Positions 9,021 to 17,346 of a DNA stretch of 41,832 nt are shown piece by piece. The DNA is from Sulfurovum sp. (GTDB taxonomy: Bacteria > Campylobacterota > Campylobacteria > Campylobacterales > Sulfurovaceae). The notes beneath the pieces are model-generated. The model worked only from the letters and a program-made list of their open reading frames with translations, had not been told where the DNA came from and did not search any database. The position numbers were made by a program, and so were the translations under genes. Each line of letters begins with the position of its first letter. Position 1 is the first letter of the stretch. The stretch lies in contig JALSUP010000033.1 of NCBI GenBank assembly GCA_027071315.1, positions 1 to 41,832 on the forward strand, given 5' to 3'.

Positions 9021-9833
9021 TTGAAAATCGCATTTATCGGTGATATTGTCGGAAAACCCGGACGTTTGATGCTCAAAAAGTATTTGACCCGTCTTCAACA
9101 GGAACATTACATTGACTTTACCATTGCCAATTATGAAAATGCTTCCCACGGTTTTGGTCTGACGGAAAAAAACTGTAGAGAGTTACTGGGCTATGGCATC
9201 GATATGATGACCGGTGGTAACCACAGTTTTGACAAAAAAGAGATTCTTCAACTCTTCGATACCTATCCGCTTATTCGTCCTGTTAATTACCCAAAAGAGA
9301 CGCCGGGTAAAGGTATCTTTAAAACCACACTTCTTGGCAAAGAACTCGCCGTCATTAACTTGATGGGACACTACACTATGCCCATGGTAGATAATCCTTT
9401 TACGCTGATCCAAACACTTGTTGAAACGTTGAAAAGCGAGGGCTTTAAGCATATTGTCATTGACATGCATGCTGAAGCCACTTCTGAAAAACAGGCACTT
9501 CTGCAAATGCTGAAAGAAGATGTTTCTGCTATTTTAGGGACGCATACACACACAGGTACAGATGACCTGCAGGTGACAGAAGGGTGCTGTTATGTCACAG
9601 ATGTCGGCCTGACAGGTTGTAGAGACGGTGTGATCGGTATGTGTTCCGAAGTGCCTATTAAACGTTTTTTAACGGGAGTAGGCGGACATTTTGATGTACC
9701 GGATAAATGTCAGGCTATTTTGCAAATGATCGTCTTTGAATTGGATGACGATGGCCGTTGTGTAAGTGCAGAGAAGATCAAGATCTATGATGAGAATCCG
9801 AAGGTTGTCACAAAAGCCTGGATAGAACCGTAG
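9021..9833 (+). CDS. ymdB: YmdB-family metallophosphoesterase (TIGR00282)
   Basis: A 270-aa calcineurin-like phosphoesterase. Bacillus YmdB hydrolyses 2',3'-cyclic nucleotides and affects biofilm and motility decisions. All the metal and active-site residues known for that family are at the expected numbers: Asp8, Glu39, Asn40, Asn67, His150, His175 and His177 (segments GDIVGKPGR, ANYENASHGFG, GGNHSFDK, DMHAEATSEK, GTHTHTGTDD). The start is TTG at 9021, preceded by a weak AGG. It converges with dnaX, and its TAG stop is supplied by the repeat at 9830-9924. Confidence 0.92.
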   Translation: MKIAFIGDIVGKPGRLMLKKYLTRLQQEHYIDFTIANYENASHGFGLTEKNCRELLGYGIDMMTGGNHSFDKKEILQLFDTYPLIRPVNYPKETPGKGIFKTTLLGKELAVINLMGHYTMPMVDNPFTLIQTLVETLKSEGFKHIVIDMHAEATSEKQALLQMLKEDVSAILGTHTHTGTDDLQVTEGCCYVTDVGLTGCRDGVIGMCSEVPIKRFLTGVGGHFDVPDKCQAILQMIVFELDDDGRCVSAEKIKIYDENPKVVTKAWIEP

Positions 9834-9924
9834 GGTGCATTTCAATGCACCACAAAATCAAACTTGCATAAAATCAAAATTTTGCCGTAAGGCATAACAA
9901 AAGGTGCAATAAATTGCACCCTAC
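9830..9924. repeat. Paired GTAGGGTGCA element (type 2) between ymdB and dnaX
   Basis: Left arm 9830-9851 begins GTAGGGTGCATT and folds (GGTGCATT with AATGCACC). Right arm 9903-9924 ends AATTGCACCCTAC. A small central hairpin GCCG-TAA-GGC also occurs in the homologous copy at 34049-34142. The element provides the TAG stops of both ymdB (9831-9833) and dnaX (9921-9923, minus strand) and fills the whole intergenic space. Confidence 0.85.
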
Positions 9925-11906
9925 ACATTCTTTTTAATACGTACTTTTTTCGGGTCAAAGAGGGCGATCGCCTCTTTGATCATAGGCTCATTGAGCAGGG
10001 TAGAGGGATCTTTCTCTTTTGCCGCTTCCGTATCACCTGCTTCGGGTGCAATACAGGAACTCTTTATCTCCTCTTCAATCATTGAAGAAGTATCTGCATC
10101 CGCATGTGGTATATTCTCCTGAGGGGCAGGTTCATCCACCGTGGCTGTAGCAGCTGTATCGGCAGATAAATCTGCTTTAGCTGTCAGAGGTTCCGTTTTT
10201 TTTTTCGCTATATTGACAATTTTGGTTTCATAGCCAAAAATGTCTTTTACGAACATACCGATAAGACCCCAATGGGTAATGAGCTGTTTTTTATCTTCTC
10301 CCTCTGCAGAGGAACCCCATGTTAAGGTACCTTCTGTAAAACTTTCAAATTCAATATTGCGTTTAAAACATTCACCCAGGTCAAAATTACGGTCATAAAT
10401 TCTTTTGAGGAGTTCATCGAACATTTTCGATGAGCGTTCAGCATTCAGAGTTAAAGGGTCAGGGGAAGAGGGCTGCTCTGTTGTTTCAGTCTCAGGCAGT
10501 ATTTCTTCTACTTCTTCTCGTAGGGTGGATTCATCCACCGCTGACACCGCTGCTTTTGGTGTATCTGTCATAGGCATCTCAACGATAGGTTCAGGTTGCA
10601 CTGGCATTTCTGTTGATGTTTCAGTCATACTCTCAATGATTTTTTCTGTTTTTACTTCTTCTGCATTCGGTATTGAGGTGGATGAATCCACCCTACGCGT
10701 TGTGTCATTGACCACTTCTGACGGCTGAACGCTTGCCTTGGGTAATGTCGCAATGATTTCCTCTTCCGTAATGGTAATGACTTCATTGGGTGTTGTTCTG
10801 TCCTGATCAGGTGTGGTCACCATGATCTCTGTGACTTCCACGCCCTGAAGCTCTTTTTCCAGAGATCGGATCATCATATCGATATCTTTGATCTCCAGGG
10901 CTTCCATCATTTTAAAGAGAGAGAGGGTGAGGACGAATTCCCCGTCAGAACCCAGAGCCAAAAGTGCTTTGGAGTCGGCAATGACCCTGAAAAAACGTTC
11001 AATGGTCATAGCGGTGAATTTACTGTTCTGTGTGAGCAGAAGCTCTTTGAGGTAGAGTGTCAACTCATCAAGGATCATCTCTGCTTCATAGCCTGCTGCC
11101 AGTTTAATGAAGGCAAGAATTTTACTTTTGTCTTTATGTAAAATGTCATTGAGCAGGGCTTCGAGCAAAGAGGGGTCAATAATACCTAACATACCCGTAA
11201 CTGTCGCTACATCCACATGGTTTTTGGAGTAGACAATGGCCTGGTCAAGGAGGGTCAAAGAGTCTCTGAGTGAACCTGCACCCGTACGGGCAATGATCTC
11301 CAGTGCCTCTTTTTCGTATCCGACATTTTCCATATTTAAAATATGCTCAAGCTGTTTGAGTACAAGAGGTTGAGGGATTTTTTTAAATCTAAAGTGCTGG
11401 GTACGCGAAAGAATGGTCGCCGGCAGTTTCAAAGGGTCTGTGGTCGCCAAAATGAATTTGACAAAATCAGGCGGCTCTTCCAGGGTTTTAAGCAAAGCAT
11501 TAAAAGCCTGTGGTGTCAGCATATGGACTTCATCGATGATGAAGATCTTAAAGCGTGCCGAAGAGGGTTTATATTTGGTATGTTCTATGAGGTCTTTAAT
11601 GTCATCAATACCACGGTTGGAAGCCGCATCCATCTCTATGATGTCCATGTGTCTGTTCTCTGCAGCCATGACACAGTGGGTACAGACACCGCAGGGGTGG
11701 GAAGTGCTTCCTTTTTCACACAGTAAAGCTTTGGCAAAAATACGTGCAGTGGAAGTTTTTCCGCTTCCTCTGAGTCCGGAAAAAAGGTAGGCATGGGAGA
11801 GTCTGTTGGAGTCAAGTGCAAGAGAGAGGGTTTGAGAGACAGATTCCTGACCAATGAGGTCATCAAAGGTGGCAGGACGGTATTTTCTCGCTAGGGCTAA
11901 TGACAA
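9921..11906 (-). CDS. dnaX: DNA polymerase III subunits gamma/tau
   Basis: A 661-aa clamp-loader ATPase. Seen: Walker A GLRGSGKT at 44-51, zinc cysteines Cys63, Cys72, Cys75 and Cys78, Walker B/DExH segment IIDEVHMLTPQAFNALLKTL, and the sensor region ATTDPLKLPATILSRTQHF. After about residue 360 comes an acidic Thr/Glu/Pro-rich linker, which contains two GTAGGG hairpins translated in frame (about residues 404-410 and 456-463), then a conserved-looking C-terminal domain. The start is TTG at 11904-11906, well supported by GAGGAG on the minus strand. The stop is supplied by the repeat at 9830-9924. Confidence 0.94.
   Translation of the reverse strand: MSLALARKYRPATFDDLIGQESVSQTLSLALDSNRLSHAYLFSGLRGSGKTSTARIFAKALLCEKGSTSHPCGVCTHCVMAAENRHMDIIEMDAASNRGIDDIKDLIEHTKYKPSSARFKIFIIDEVHMLTPQAFNALLKTLEEPPDFVKFILATTDPLKLPATILSRTQHFRFKKIPQPLVLKQLEHILNMENVGYEKEALEIIARTGAGSLRDSLTLLDQAIVYSKNHVDVATVTGMLGIIDPSLLEALLNDILHKDKSKILAFIKLAAGYEAEMILDELTLYLKELLLTQNSKFTAMTIERFFRVIADSKALLALGSDGEFVLTLSLFKMMEALEIKDIDMMIRSLEKELQGVEVTEIMVTTPDQDRTTPNEVITITEEEIIATLPKASVQPSEVVNDTTRRVDSSTSIPNAEEVKTEKIIESMTETSTEMPVQPEPIVEMPMTDTPKAAVSAVDESTLREEVEEILPETETTEQPSSPDPLTLNAERSSKMFDELLKRIYDRNFDLGECFKRNIEFESFTEGTLTWGSSAEGEDKKQLITHWGLIGMFVKDIFGYETKIVNIAKKKTEPLTAKADLSADTAATATVDEPAPQENIPHADADTSSMIEEEIKSSCIAPEAGDTEAAKEKDPSTLLNEPMIKEAIALFDPKKVRIKKNV
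10520..10696. repeat. Two inverted GTAGGGTGGATT hairpins inside dnaX
   Basis: GTAGGGTGGATTCATCCACC at 10520-10539 and its exact reverse complement at 10677-10696. Each unit is itself a hairpin (GGTGGAT-TC-ATCCACC). Both are read in frame by dnaX, giving VDESTLRE and TRRVDSST. The stretch between them is ordinary Glu/Thr/Pro-rich coding sequence, and the outer span is 177 bases (59 codons). Confidence 0.8.
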
Positions 11907-11973
11907 TGGAAACTCCTCGTTTTTTCTTCTGATTTTCCTTTTAGCATTGTAGTTAAATTTTACTTTTGGTTGG

Positions 11974-11979
11974 TATAAT
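11974..11979 (+). promoter_or_regulatory. Candidate -10 box for the YpfJ-like peptidase gene
   Basis: TATAAT in the context TTGGTTGGTATAATTGG, in the divergent dnaX/ypfJ gap. A second TATAAT occurs at 11989-11994. The leader would be 70-85 bases. Confidence 0.45.
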
Positions 11980-12023
11980 TGGATAACATATAATTATGAG
12001 GATACATTCAATACCGGTCCCGG

Positions 12024-12044
12024 ATCTTTACGGGTCATAAAGAT
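12024..12044 (+). other. Hairpin in the leader of the YpfJ-like gene
   Basis: ATCTTTA-CGGGTCA-TAAAGAT is a perfect 7-bp stem with a 7-base loop, ending 21 bases before the ATG at 12066 and upstream of AAAGGATCGCT. It may affect translation, but no known riboregulator is recognised. Confidence 0.35.
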
Positions 12045-12065
12045 GTACCTGACAAAGGATCGCTA

Positions 12066-12950
12066 ATGCGTATGGATGATGAACAGGAAAGTCGAAATGT
12101 AGACGACAGGCGGGCAAGTACAGGCAGAAGCGGTGGAGGCATGGATATGCGTACCATGATGATGCTATGGCCCATAGTCAAGCCCCTGTTAAAATCAAAA
12201 TTCGGGATGCTTATTATTGGTGCCGGTGTGGCTGCCTATTTCATGGGGTATAATCCTTTGTCACTCATTGGCATGGGTACTCCCTCTTCCCGGCCTGTCA
12301 ATAAAGTAGAAGATGAGAACAGAAAAGTGTTCATTTCAAAAGTCTTGAAAAGCACAGAAGATGTCTGGACGGGAATATTGCCTAAATACGGTATACGCTA
12401 CACAAAACCGACGATGGTACTCTACCGCGGCTATACCAAAAGCGGCTGCGGTGCCGCACAGTCCCAAATGGGACCGTTCTACTGCCCTGCCGATAAAAAA
12501 GTCTATCTGGATCTTGGCTTTTTTGATGAATTGGCGAACAGGCACAATGCTCCGGGAGATTTTGCACAGGCTTATGTGCTTGCACATGAGATAGGACACC
12601 ATATTCAAGACCTTGAAGGCACTTTGGACAAAGTACAGAGAGCCAAACAGAGCTGGGGCGGGAACTCTAAAAAAGCCAATGCGCTTCAGGTGCGTGTAGA
12701 GTTACAGGCAGACTGCTATGCCGGTGCCTGGGCAAACCATGCACAAAAGAAATTTAAAATACTCGAACCCGGAGACATAGAAGAAGCACTGAATGCCGCC
12801 TCCTCCATCGGTGACGATACCCTGCAGAAACAGGCAGGACAGAGAGTCAGACCTGACGGCTTTACCCATGGTTCCTCGGCACAGCGGGTGAAGTGGTTCA
12901 AACGCGGTTTTGTCTCGGGTGATCTGCGACAGTGTGATACCTTCCGGTAA
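12066..12950 (+). CDS. YpfJ-type neutral zinc metallopeptidase
   Basis: A 294-aa membrane-anchored putative peptidase. The N-terminus is hydrophilic (MRMDDEQESRNVDDRRAS), then comes one membrane segment around residues 47-65 (FGMLIIGAGVAAYFMGY). The catalytic motif is VLAHEIGHHIQ (HExxH at 174-178), followed by ELQADCYAGAWA, which supplies the third zinc ligand region in this family, and GSSAQRVKWFKRGF at the C-terminus. The substrate is unknown. Probably monocistronic, divergent from dnaX and followed by a type 1 repeat. Confidence 0.88.
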   Translation: MRMDDEQESRNVDDRRASTGRSGGGMDMRTMMMLWPIVKPLLKSKFGMLIIGAGVAAYFMGYNPLSLIGMGTPSSRPVNKVEDENRKVFISKVLKSTEDVWTGILPKYGIRYTKPTMVLYRGYTKSGCGAAQSQMGPFYCPADKKVYLDLGFFDELANRHNAPGDFAQAYVLAHEIGHHIQDLEGTLDKVQRAKQSWGGNSKKANALQVRVELQADCYAGAWANHAQKKFKILEPGDIEEALNAASSIGDDTLQKQAGQRVRPDGFTHGSSAQRVKWFKRGFVSGDLRQCDTFR

Positions 12951-12953
12951 ATC

Positions 12954-13039
12954 GTAGGGGTGCCCCTCGTGGGTACCTTTTCCCTGTGGCATAAAAACAA
13001 ACACAATAGACAAGGGCAACCACAAGGGATTGCCCCTAC
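12954..13039. repeat. Paired GTAGGGG/CCCCTAC element (type 1), ypfJ-leuS gap
   Basis: Left arm begins GTAGGGGTGCCCCTCGTGGG. Right arm ends GGGATTGCCCCTAC, identical to the copies at 3977 and 39230. The centre is about 10 bases longer than in those copies. Starts three bases after the YpfJ gene stop. Confidence 0.85.
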
Positions 13040-13106
13040 GGTAAAGAACATCAATCCAAATTATAAGGGTATCCCGACCTACAGAAGCATCTAACTCCAT
13101 CTTAGC

Positions 13107-13112
13107 TATAAT
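13107..13112 (+). promoter_or_regulatory. Candidate -10 box for leuS
   Basis: TATAAT in the context CTTAGCTATAATCC, 35 bases upstream of the leuS ATG. It lies just downstream of the type 1 repeat, which suggests leuS starts a new transcript. Confidence 0.45.
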
Positions 13113-13146
13113 CCTTCCAATAAAATAAACACAGATAAGCGAGATA

Positions 13147-15591
13147 ATGATGAGTTACAATCCAAATGAGATTGAAGCCAAATGGCAGAAAAAATGGGAT
13201 GATGAGCAGGCATTTGAGCCTTCAGATTCGTATGAGCAGAAGAAAAAATACATTTTAAGTATGTTCCCCTTCCCGAGTGGACGTTTACACATGGGACATG
13301 TGCGTAACTACGCCATCGGTGATGCTTTTGCACGTTACTACAGAAAGCAGGACTTTAATGTGCTTCACCCTATCGGCTGGGATGCCTTTGGGATGCCTGC
13401 AGAAAATGCTGCTATTAAACACGGCCGTCACCCGAAAGAGTGGACTTACTCGAACATCGACTATATGAGAAAAGAGCTCAATACTCTGGGACTCTCTTTT
13501 TCAAAAACACGTGAATTTGCTACCTGTGATGAACTCTACACCAAATGGGAGCAGGAGTTCATCATTAAAATGTTTGAGGAGAAGTTGCTTTACCGTGAAT
13601 CAACGACTGTTAACTGGTGTGAAGACTGTCATACTGTTTTGGCAAATGAACAGGTTGAAGAGGGCTGCTGCTGGCGTTGTGACAACCCTGTAGAGCTTAA
13701 AGAGATGCCCGGGTACTACCTTGACATTATGAAGTATGCCGATGAATTGCTTGATGATCTTTCACTCCTTGAAGGGAAGTGGCCAAACCAGGTTATTACC
13801 ATGCAGAACAACTGGATAGGAAAATCACAGGGGCTTGAGTTTGACTTTGAATTGTCTGAAGCTTCCAAAGCAAAACTTGGCGGGAACTTTGATACATATA
13901 CGGTTTTTACGACACGTCCGGACACGATTTACGGTGTGACCTATTCCGCTTTGGCTGCAGAACATCCGATTACAAAGTATTTGATGAAACACGGGCTTTT
14001 AGAGACAGCGGTGATCGAAAAGATCGAAAAGATCACCAATATGACGGAGATAGAGAGAGCCAAAGAGGGTAAAGAGGGATATGACCTCGGTATTACCGTG
14101 ATTCATCCACTAACGGGTGAAGAGATCCCTGTATGGACAGCAAACTTTGTGCTTGCCTCATATGGAGGTGGTGCGGTCATGGCTGTCCCTGCCCATGATG
14201 AGAGAGACTTTGAATTTGCAACCAAGTATGCTCTGCCTATTAAAAGAGTGATAGAAGGTGGGGATAGCCTTCCTTATACCGGTACGGGTGATCTGATCGA
14301 CAGTAACCGTTTCTCCTGTACGGACAGTAGTGAAGCCAAAATAGCCATTATCAACTTCATGGAAGAAGAGGGTAAAGGGAAGGGAACAACCAATTATAAG
14401 CTCAGAAACTGGGGTATTAGCCGTCAGCGTTACTGGGGTGCACCGATTCCTTTTGTCCACTGTGATGACTGTGGACTGGTAGCCGAAAAGGTAGAAAATC
14501 TCCCGATCGCCTTACCTGAAGATGTAGAGATCACCGGTGAAGGAAATCCGCTTGAAAACCACCCGACGTGGAAACATTGTGCCTGTCCGAAATGTGGAAA
14601 AGAGGCCATTCGTGAAACAGATACACTCGATACTTTTGTACAGTCAAGCTGGTATCAGTTCCGTTATGCGACCAATCCCAAAAAATGGAATACAACCGGT
14701 ATAGACAAAGACGATGCCAACTACTGGCTGGGTGTTGACCAGTATATCGGTGGTATTGAACATGCGATCCTTCACCTGCTTTATGCACGTTTCTTTACAA
14801 AAGTCTTGCGTGACCTTGGCTACCATGACATTACAGAACCGTTTGAAAACCTTTTAACACAGGGTATGGTCTTGATGGATGGGGCTAAAATGTCCAAGTC
14901 CAAAGGAAACACGGTTGACCCGGATGCTTTGGTTGAAAAATACGGTGCAGACACAGCAAGACTCTTTACACTTTTTGCTGCACCGCCGGCAAAAGAGCTG
15001 GAGTGGAATGACTCTGCTGTTGAAGGTGCGTTTAGATTTATCAAAAAACTTTATGACAGAAAAGATAAAGTATCAGGAACAACCTTGCCTGAGATCGATC
15101 AAAGTACTTTGGATAAAGAGTCCAAACTGGCACGTGTGAAAGTCTATGAAGCATTAGAGAAGTCCTCAGATGTGTATGAAAAGACTTTTGCTTTCAATAC
15201 CTTGATCGCAGCCTGCATGGAAGCGATGAATGCTTTAGACAAGCAAGAGAGTGCGGCGGTATGGACTGAGGGAATGTACATCATGCTGAATCTGCTTGAA
15301 CCTATTATTCCCCATGTGACCACAGAGTTGAGTGAAGTGCTATTTTCCCGTGAAAATCTAAGTGCGACACTGGAAGTCAAAGCAGAAGTCTTTGTGCAGG
15401 ACAGTATTATGTACGTGGTGATGATAGGTGGAAAAAAACGAACTGAAATTGAAGTAAGTCCAAGTGCGGGTCAAGAAGAAATTTTACTTGCAGCAAAAGA
15501 AGCAGGTGCCAAATGGCTTGAAGGCATGCAGATCATGAAAGAGATCGTCGTGCCGAACAAATTGGTAAACCTTGCGGTGAAACCACTATAA
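13147..15591 (+). CDS. leuS: Leucyl-tRNA synthetase
   Basis: An 814-aa class I aminoacyl-tRNA synthetase charging tRNA-Leu. Seen: the HIGH-type motif HMGH at 48-51 ([15 protein letters not shown]), [13 protein letters not shown], an editing-domain region, two CxxC pairs (CWRC and CDDCG) compatible with zinc, and the KMSKS motif at 581-585. Length is slightly short but normal. Two adjacent ATG codons (13147 and 13150) are possible starts. lptE follows 38 bases downstream. Confidence 0.97.
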   Translation: MMSYNPNEIEAKWQKKWDDEQAFEPSDSYEQKKKYILSMFPFPSGRLHMGHVRNYAIGDAFARYYRKQDFNVLHPIGWDAFGMPAENAAIKHGRHPKEWTYSNIDYMRKELNTLGLSFSKTREFATCDELYTKWEQEFIIKMFEEKLLYRESTTVNWCEDCHTVLANEQVEEGCCWRCDNPVELKEMPGYYLDIMKYADELLDDLSLLEGKWPNQVITMQNNWIGKSQGLEFDFELSEASKAKLGGNFDTYTVFTTRPDTIYGVTYSALAAEHPITKYLMKHGLLETAVIEKIEKITNMTEIERAKEGKEGYDLGITVIHPLTGEEIPVWTANFVLASYGGGAVMAVPAHDERDFEFATKYALPIKRVIEGGDSLPYTGTGDLIDSNRFSCTDSSEAKIAIINFMEEEGKGKGTTNYKLRNWGISRQRYWGAPIPFVHCDDCGLVAEKVENLPIALPEDVEITGEGNPLENHPTWKHCACPKCGKEAIRETDTLDTFVQSSWYQFRYATNPKKWNTTGIDKDDANYWLGVDQYIGGIEHAILHLLYARFFTKVLRDLGYHDITEPFENLLTQGMVLMDGAKMSKSKGNTVDPDALVEKYGADTARLFTLFAAPPAKELEWNDSAVEGAFRFIKKLYDRKDKVSGTTLPEIDQSTLDKESKLARVKVYEALEKSSDVYEKTFAFNTLIAACMEAMNALDKQESAAVWTEGMYIMLNLLEPIIPHVTTELSEVLFSRENLSATLEVKAEVFVQDSIMYVVMIGGKKRTEIEVSPSAGQEEILLAAKEAGAKWLEGMQIMKEIVVPNKLVNLAVKPL

Positions 15592-15629
15592 AAAGATAGC
15601 AGTCTGGAAATTAATCCTATGGAGACAAA

Positions 15630-16145
15630 ATGAAAAAATTATTCACTATTCACTATTCACTATTCACTCTCATAGCACTGCTATTAGTTTCCTGTGGCTA
15701 CAAGCCCTCTTCACAGTACATTCAAAAAATGTTTGACGATAAAGTCTATGTGGAGGTCGTGGTAGACAGGGCAGAACCTGAAAATGCACCCTTTGTAAAA
15801 GATGAAATGAACCGTCTGGTCTATACGCGTTTTAAAGGAAGAGTGACAACCAAAGAGGAAGCGGGAAGCAGCATACGTATTGCCTACAACGGTACGACCT
15901 TTACACCGCTTGCCTATGAGAATGGGTATGTGACACGCTACAGAGTCAATGTCAGAGTGAATTTTGATATGATGACAAAACAGGGAAGGCTCAAAAAGAA
16001 TATCTCTACCGTCTTTGAATCAGATATTCATGCAAGTTCAGCTACTTCCTCTGCTTTACGAACAGAAGCCATACGTAAAGGTTTAGAGAAAGCACTGGAT
16101 GAATTCTTAGCTTATGTTTCTGCAAAGTCAGCAAACACACCCTAA
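15630..16145 (+). CDS. lptE: LPS-assembly lipoprotein LptE-like
   Basis: A 171-aa predicted outer-membrane lipoprotein that would plug LptD during lipopolysaccharide export. Seen: a signal peptide with lipobox LVSC (cleavage before the Cys of CGYKPSS), then a beta-rich domain (SIRIAYNGTTFTPLAY, YVTRYRVNVRVNFDMM) like LptE. Position directly after leuS is the usual lptE locus in proteobacteria. The signal peptide is encoded by four tandem ATTCACT heptamers (15641-15668), giving the sequence FTIHYSLFT. The stop overlaps the folC start (TAATG). Confidence 0.78.
   Translation: MKKLFTIHYSLFTLIALLLVSCGYKPSSQYIQKMFDDKVYVEVVVDRAEPENAPFVKDEMNRLVYTRFKGRVTTKEEAGSSIRIAYNGTTFTPLAYENGYVTRYRVNVRVNFDMMTKQGRLKKNISTVFESDIHASSATSSALRTEAIRKGLEKALDEFLAYVSAKSANTP
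15641..15668 (+). repeat. 4 x 7-bp tandem repeat in lptE signal sequence
   Basis: ATTCACT is repeated four times without interruption, starting 12 bases after the start of the lptE ATG. Because 7 is not a multiple of three, gain or loss of one unit shifts the reading frame. The TBatC-like gene at 24656 encodes the same IHYSLFT peptide from a diverged version of the repeat (24683-24702). Confidence 0.85.
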
Positions 16146-17314
16146 TGAATAGAACACCCGTGTCATTAGTAGACTTTTTAGCAGGAAAACCTCTTTACTA
16201 TAAAGAGATTGACCATGCCCGTGTGCATCAAGCGTATGCACAGCTAAAACCGCATATAAGACATCCTAAAACAGTCCACATTGTGGGCACGAACGGTAAA
16301 GGCTCAACGGGGAGGATGCTTGCTCACTTGGCACAGGCTTCAGGCCTGCATGTCGGGCACTACTCTTCTCCTCATATTTTGAAATTCAACGAACGTATCT
16401 GGATAGACGGGGCGGATGCTTCCGATGAACTCTTAGAGCAGGGACATCAGAAACTTTTTATGCTTTTGGGGCAAAAGATGTCCGAGGCACTCTCCTATTT
16501 TGAATATACGACACTTTTAGGGTTGCTTGTCTTTGAAAATAGTGACCTGATGGTCCTGGAAGCGGGACTTGGCGGTGAATTTGATGCCACCAGTGTCTGC
16601 GATAAAGAGCTCTCTGTCATTACTCCGATTGGCATTGATCATCAGGCTTTTTTGGGTGAGAGCATCGAAGAGATCGCTGCAACAAAGATACGCAGTATTC
16701 AGAAGAGGGTTTTGTTGGCACCGCAGGTGTATGATGAGGTGCTTGGGGTGGCAAAAGAAATTACAAATAACGTAGGGGCAGACCTACGTGTCTGCCCAGG
16801 GATCGACACACAGGTCGACCCCTACGGGTTGAAAAATATCGCCAAGAAAAAAGGCTGGCCGGAATATCTTGTAGAAAATGCAGAGGTGGCCATACAGGCA
16901 TTAAATATTTTAAATATTTCTTACGATACAAATGATTTAAAAAGCATGGAACTCTTCGGCCGTTTTTATGCCTTAAAAGATAATATCCGTATTGACGTGG
17001 GGCACAATCCTTTGGCAGCACAAGCCATTGTAAAAGCAATGGAAAAAGAGACCGTACTGATTTATAACTCTTTGGATGACAAGGATTATGAAGAGGTACT
17101 GCGTATTTTAAAGCCTCAAGTAAAACGTGTGGAAATTATTCATATTGAATCACAGCGTGCTACGGTTTTGGAAGAGATCGAAAAGGCTTTGGAAAAGGCG
17201 GGCTTGCCTTATGGTGCATTTCAAAATGAGATCGATCAAAATGAACATTATCTTGTATTCGGGTCGTTCTATGTGGTGGAAGCATTTTTGAAATGTATGA
17301 AAGTCGGTGGATAG
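16145..17314 (+). CDS. folC: Folylpolyglutamate/dihydrofolate synthase
   Basis: A 389-aa Mur-ligase-family enzyme that adds glutamate to dihydropteroate and folates. Seen: P-loop GTNGKGST at 48-55, SSPHILKFNERIWIDG, LEAGLGGEFDATS, and ITPIGIDHQAFLG. Residues 210-227 (VGADLRVCPGIDTQVDPY) are exactly the translation of a GTAGGG palindromic element, an insertion relative to the family located before the C-terminal domain. The stop TAG is in the loop of a further hairpin (17306-17321). ATG overlaps the lptE stop by one base. Reads intact, so the insert seems tolerated. Confidence 0.92.
   Translation: MNRTPVSLVDFLAGKPLYYKEIDHARVHQAYAQLKPHIRHPKTVHIVGTNGKGSTGRMLAHLAQASGLHVGHYSSPHILKFNERIWIDGADASDELLEQGHQKLFMLLGQKMSEALSYFEYTTLLGLLVFENSDLMVLEAGLGGEFDATSVCDKELSVITPIGIDHQAFLGESIEEIAATKIRSIQKRVLLAPQVYDEVLGVAKEITNNVGADLRVCPGIDTQVDPYGLKNIAKKKGWPEYLVENAEVAIQALNILNISYDTNDLKSMELFGRFYALKDNIRIDVGHNPLAAQAIVKAMEKETVLIYNSLDDKDYEEVLRILKPQVKRVEIIHIESQRATVLEEIEKALEKAGLPYGAFQNEIDQNEHYLVFGSFYVVEAFLKCMKVGG
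16772..16825. repeat. In-frame GTAGGGG...CCCCTAC element inside folC (54 bp)
   Basis: The element begins GTAGGGGCAGAC and ends GTCGACCCCTAC. Two hairpins: GGGCAGAC-CTACGT-GTCTGCCC and GGGATCGAC-ACACAG-GTCGACCC(C). Its length is exactly 18 codons, and its first base is the first base of codon 210, so it keeps the folC frame. Confidence 0.85.
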
Positions 17315-17321
17315 ATCCACC
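17306..17321 (+). repeat. GGTGGAT hairpin at folC stop codon
   Basis: GGTGGAT-AG-ATCCACC, a perfect 7-bp stem. It is the same core as the hairpins in dnaX but lacks the GTAG end. The folC TAG (17312-17314) spans its loop. Confidence 0.6.
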
Positions 17322-17346
17322 AAAAATGTAATAAAAAAGAGAAAAG

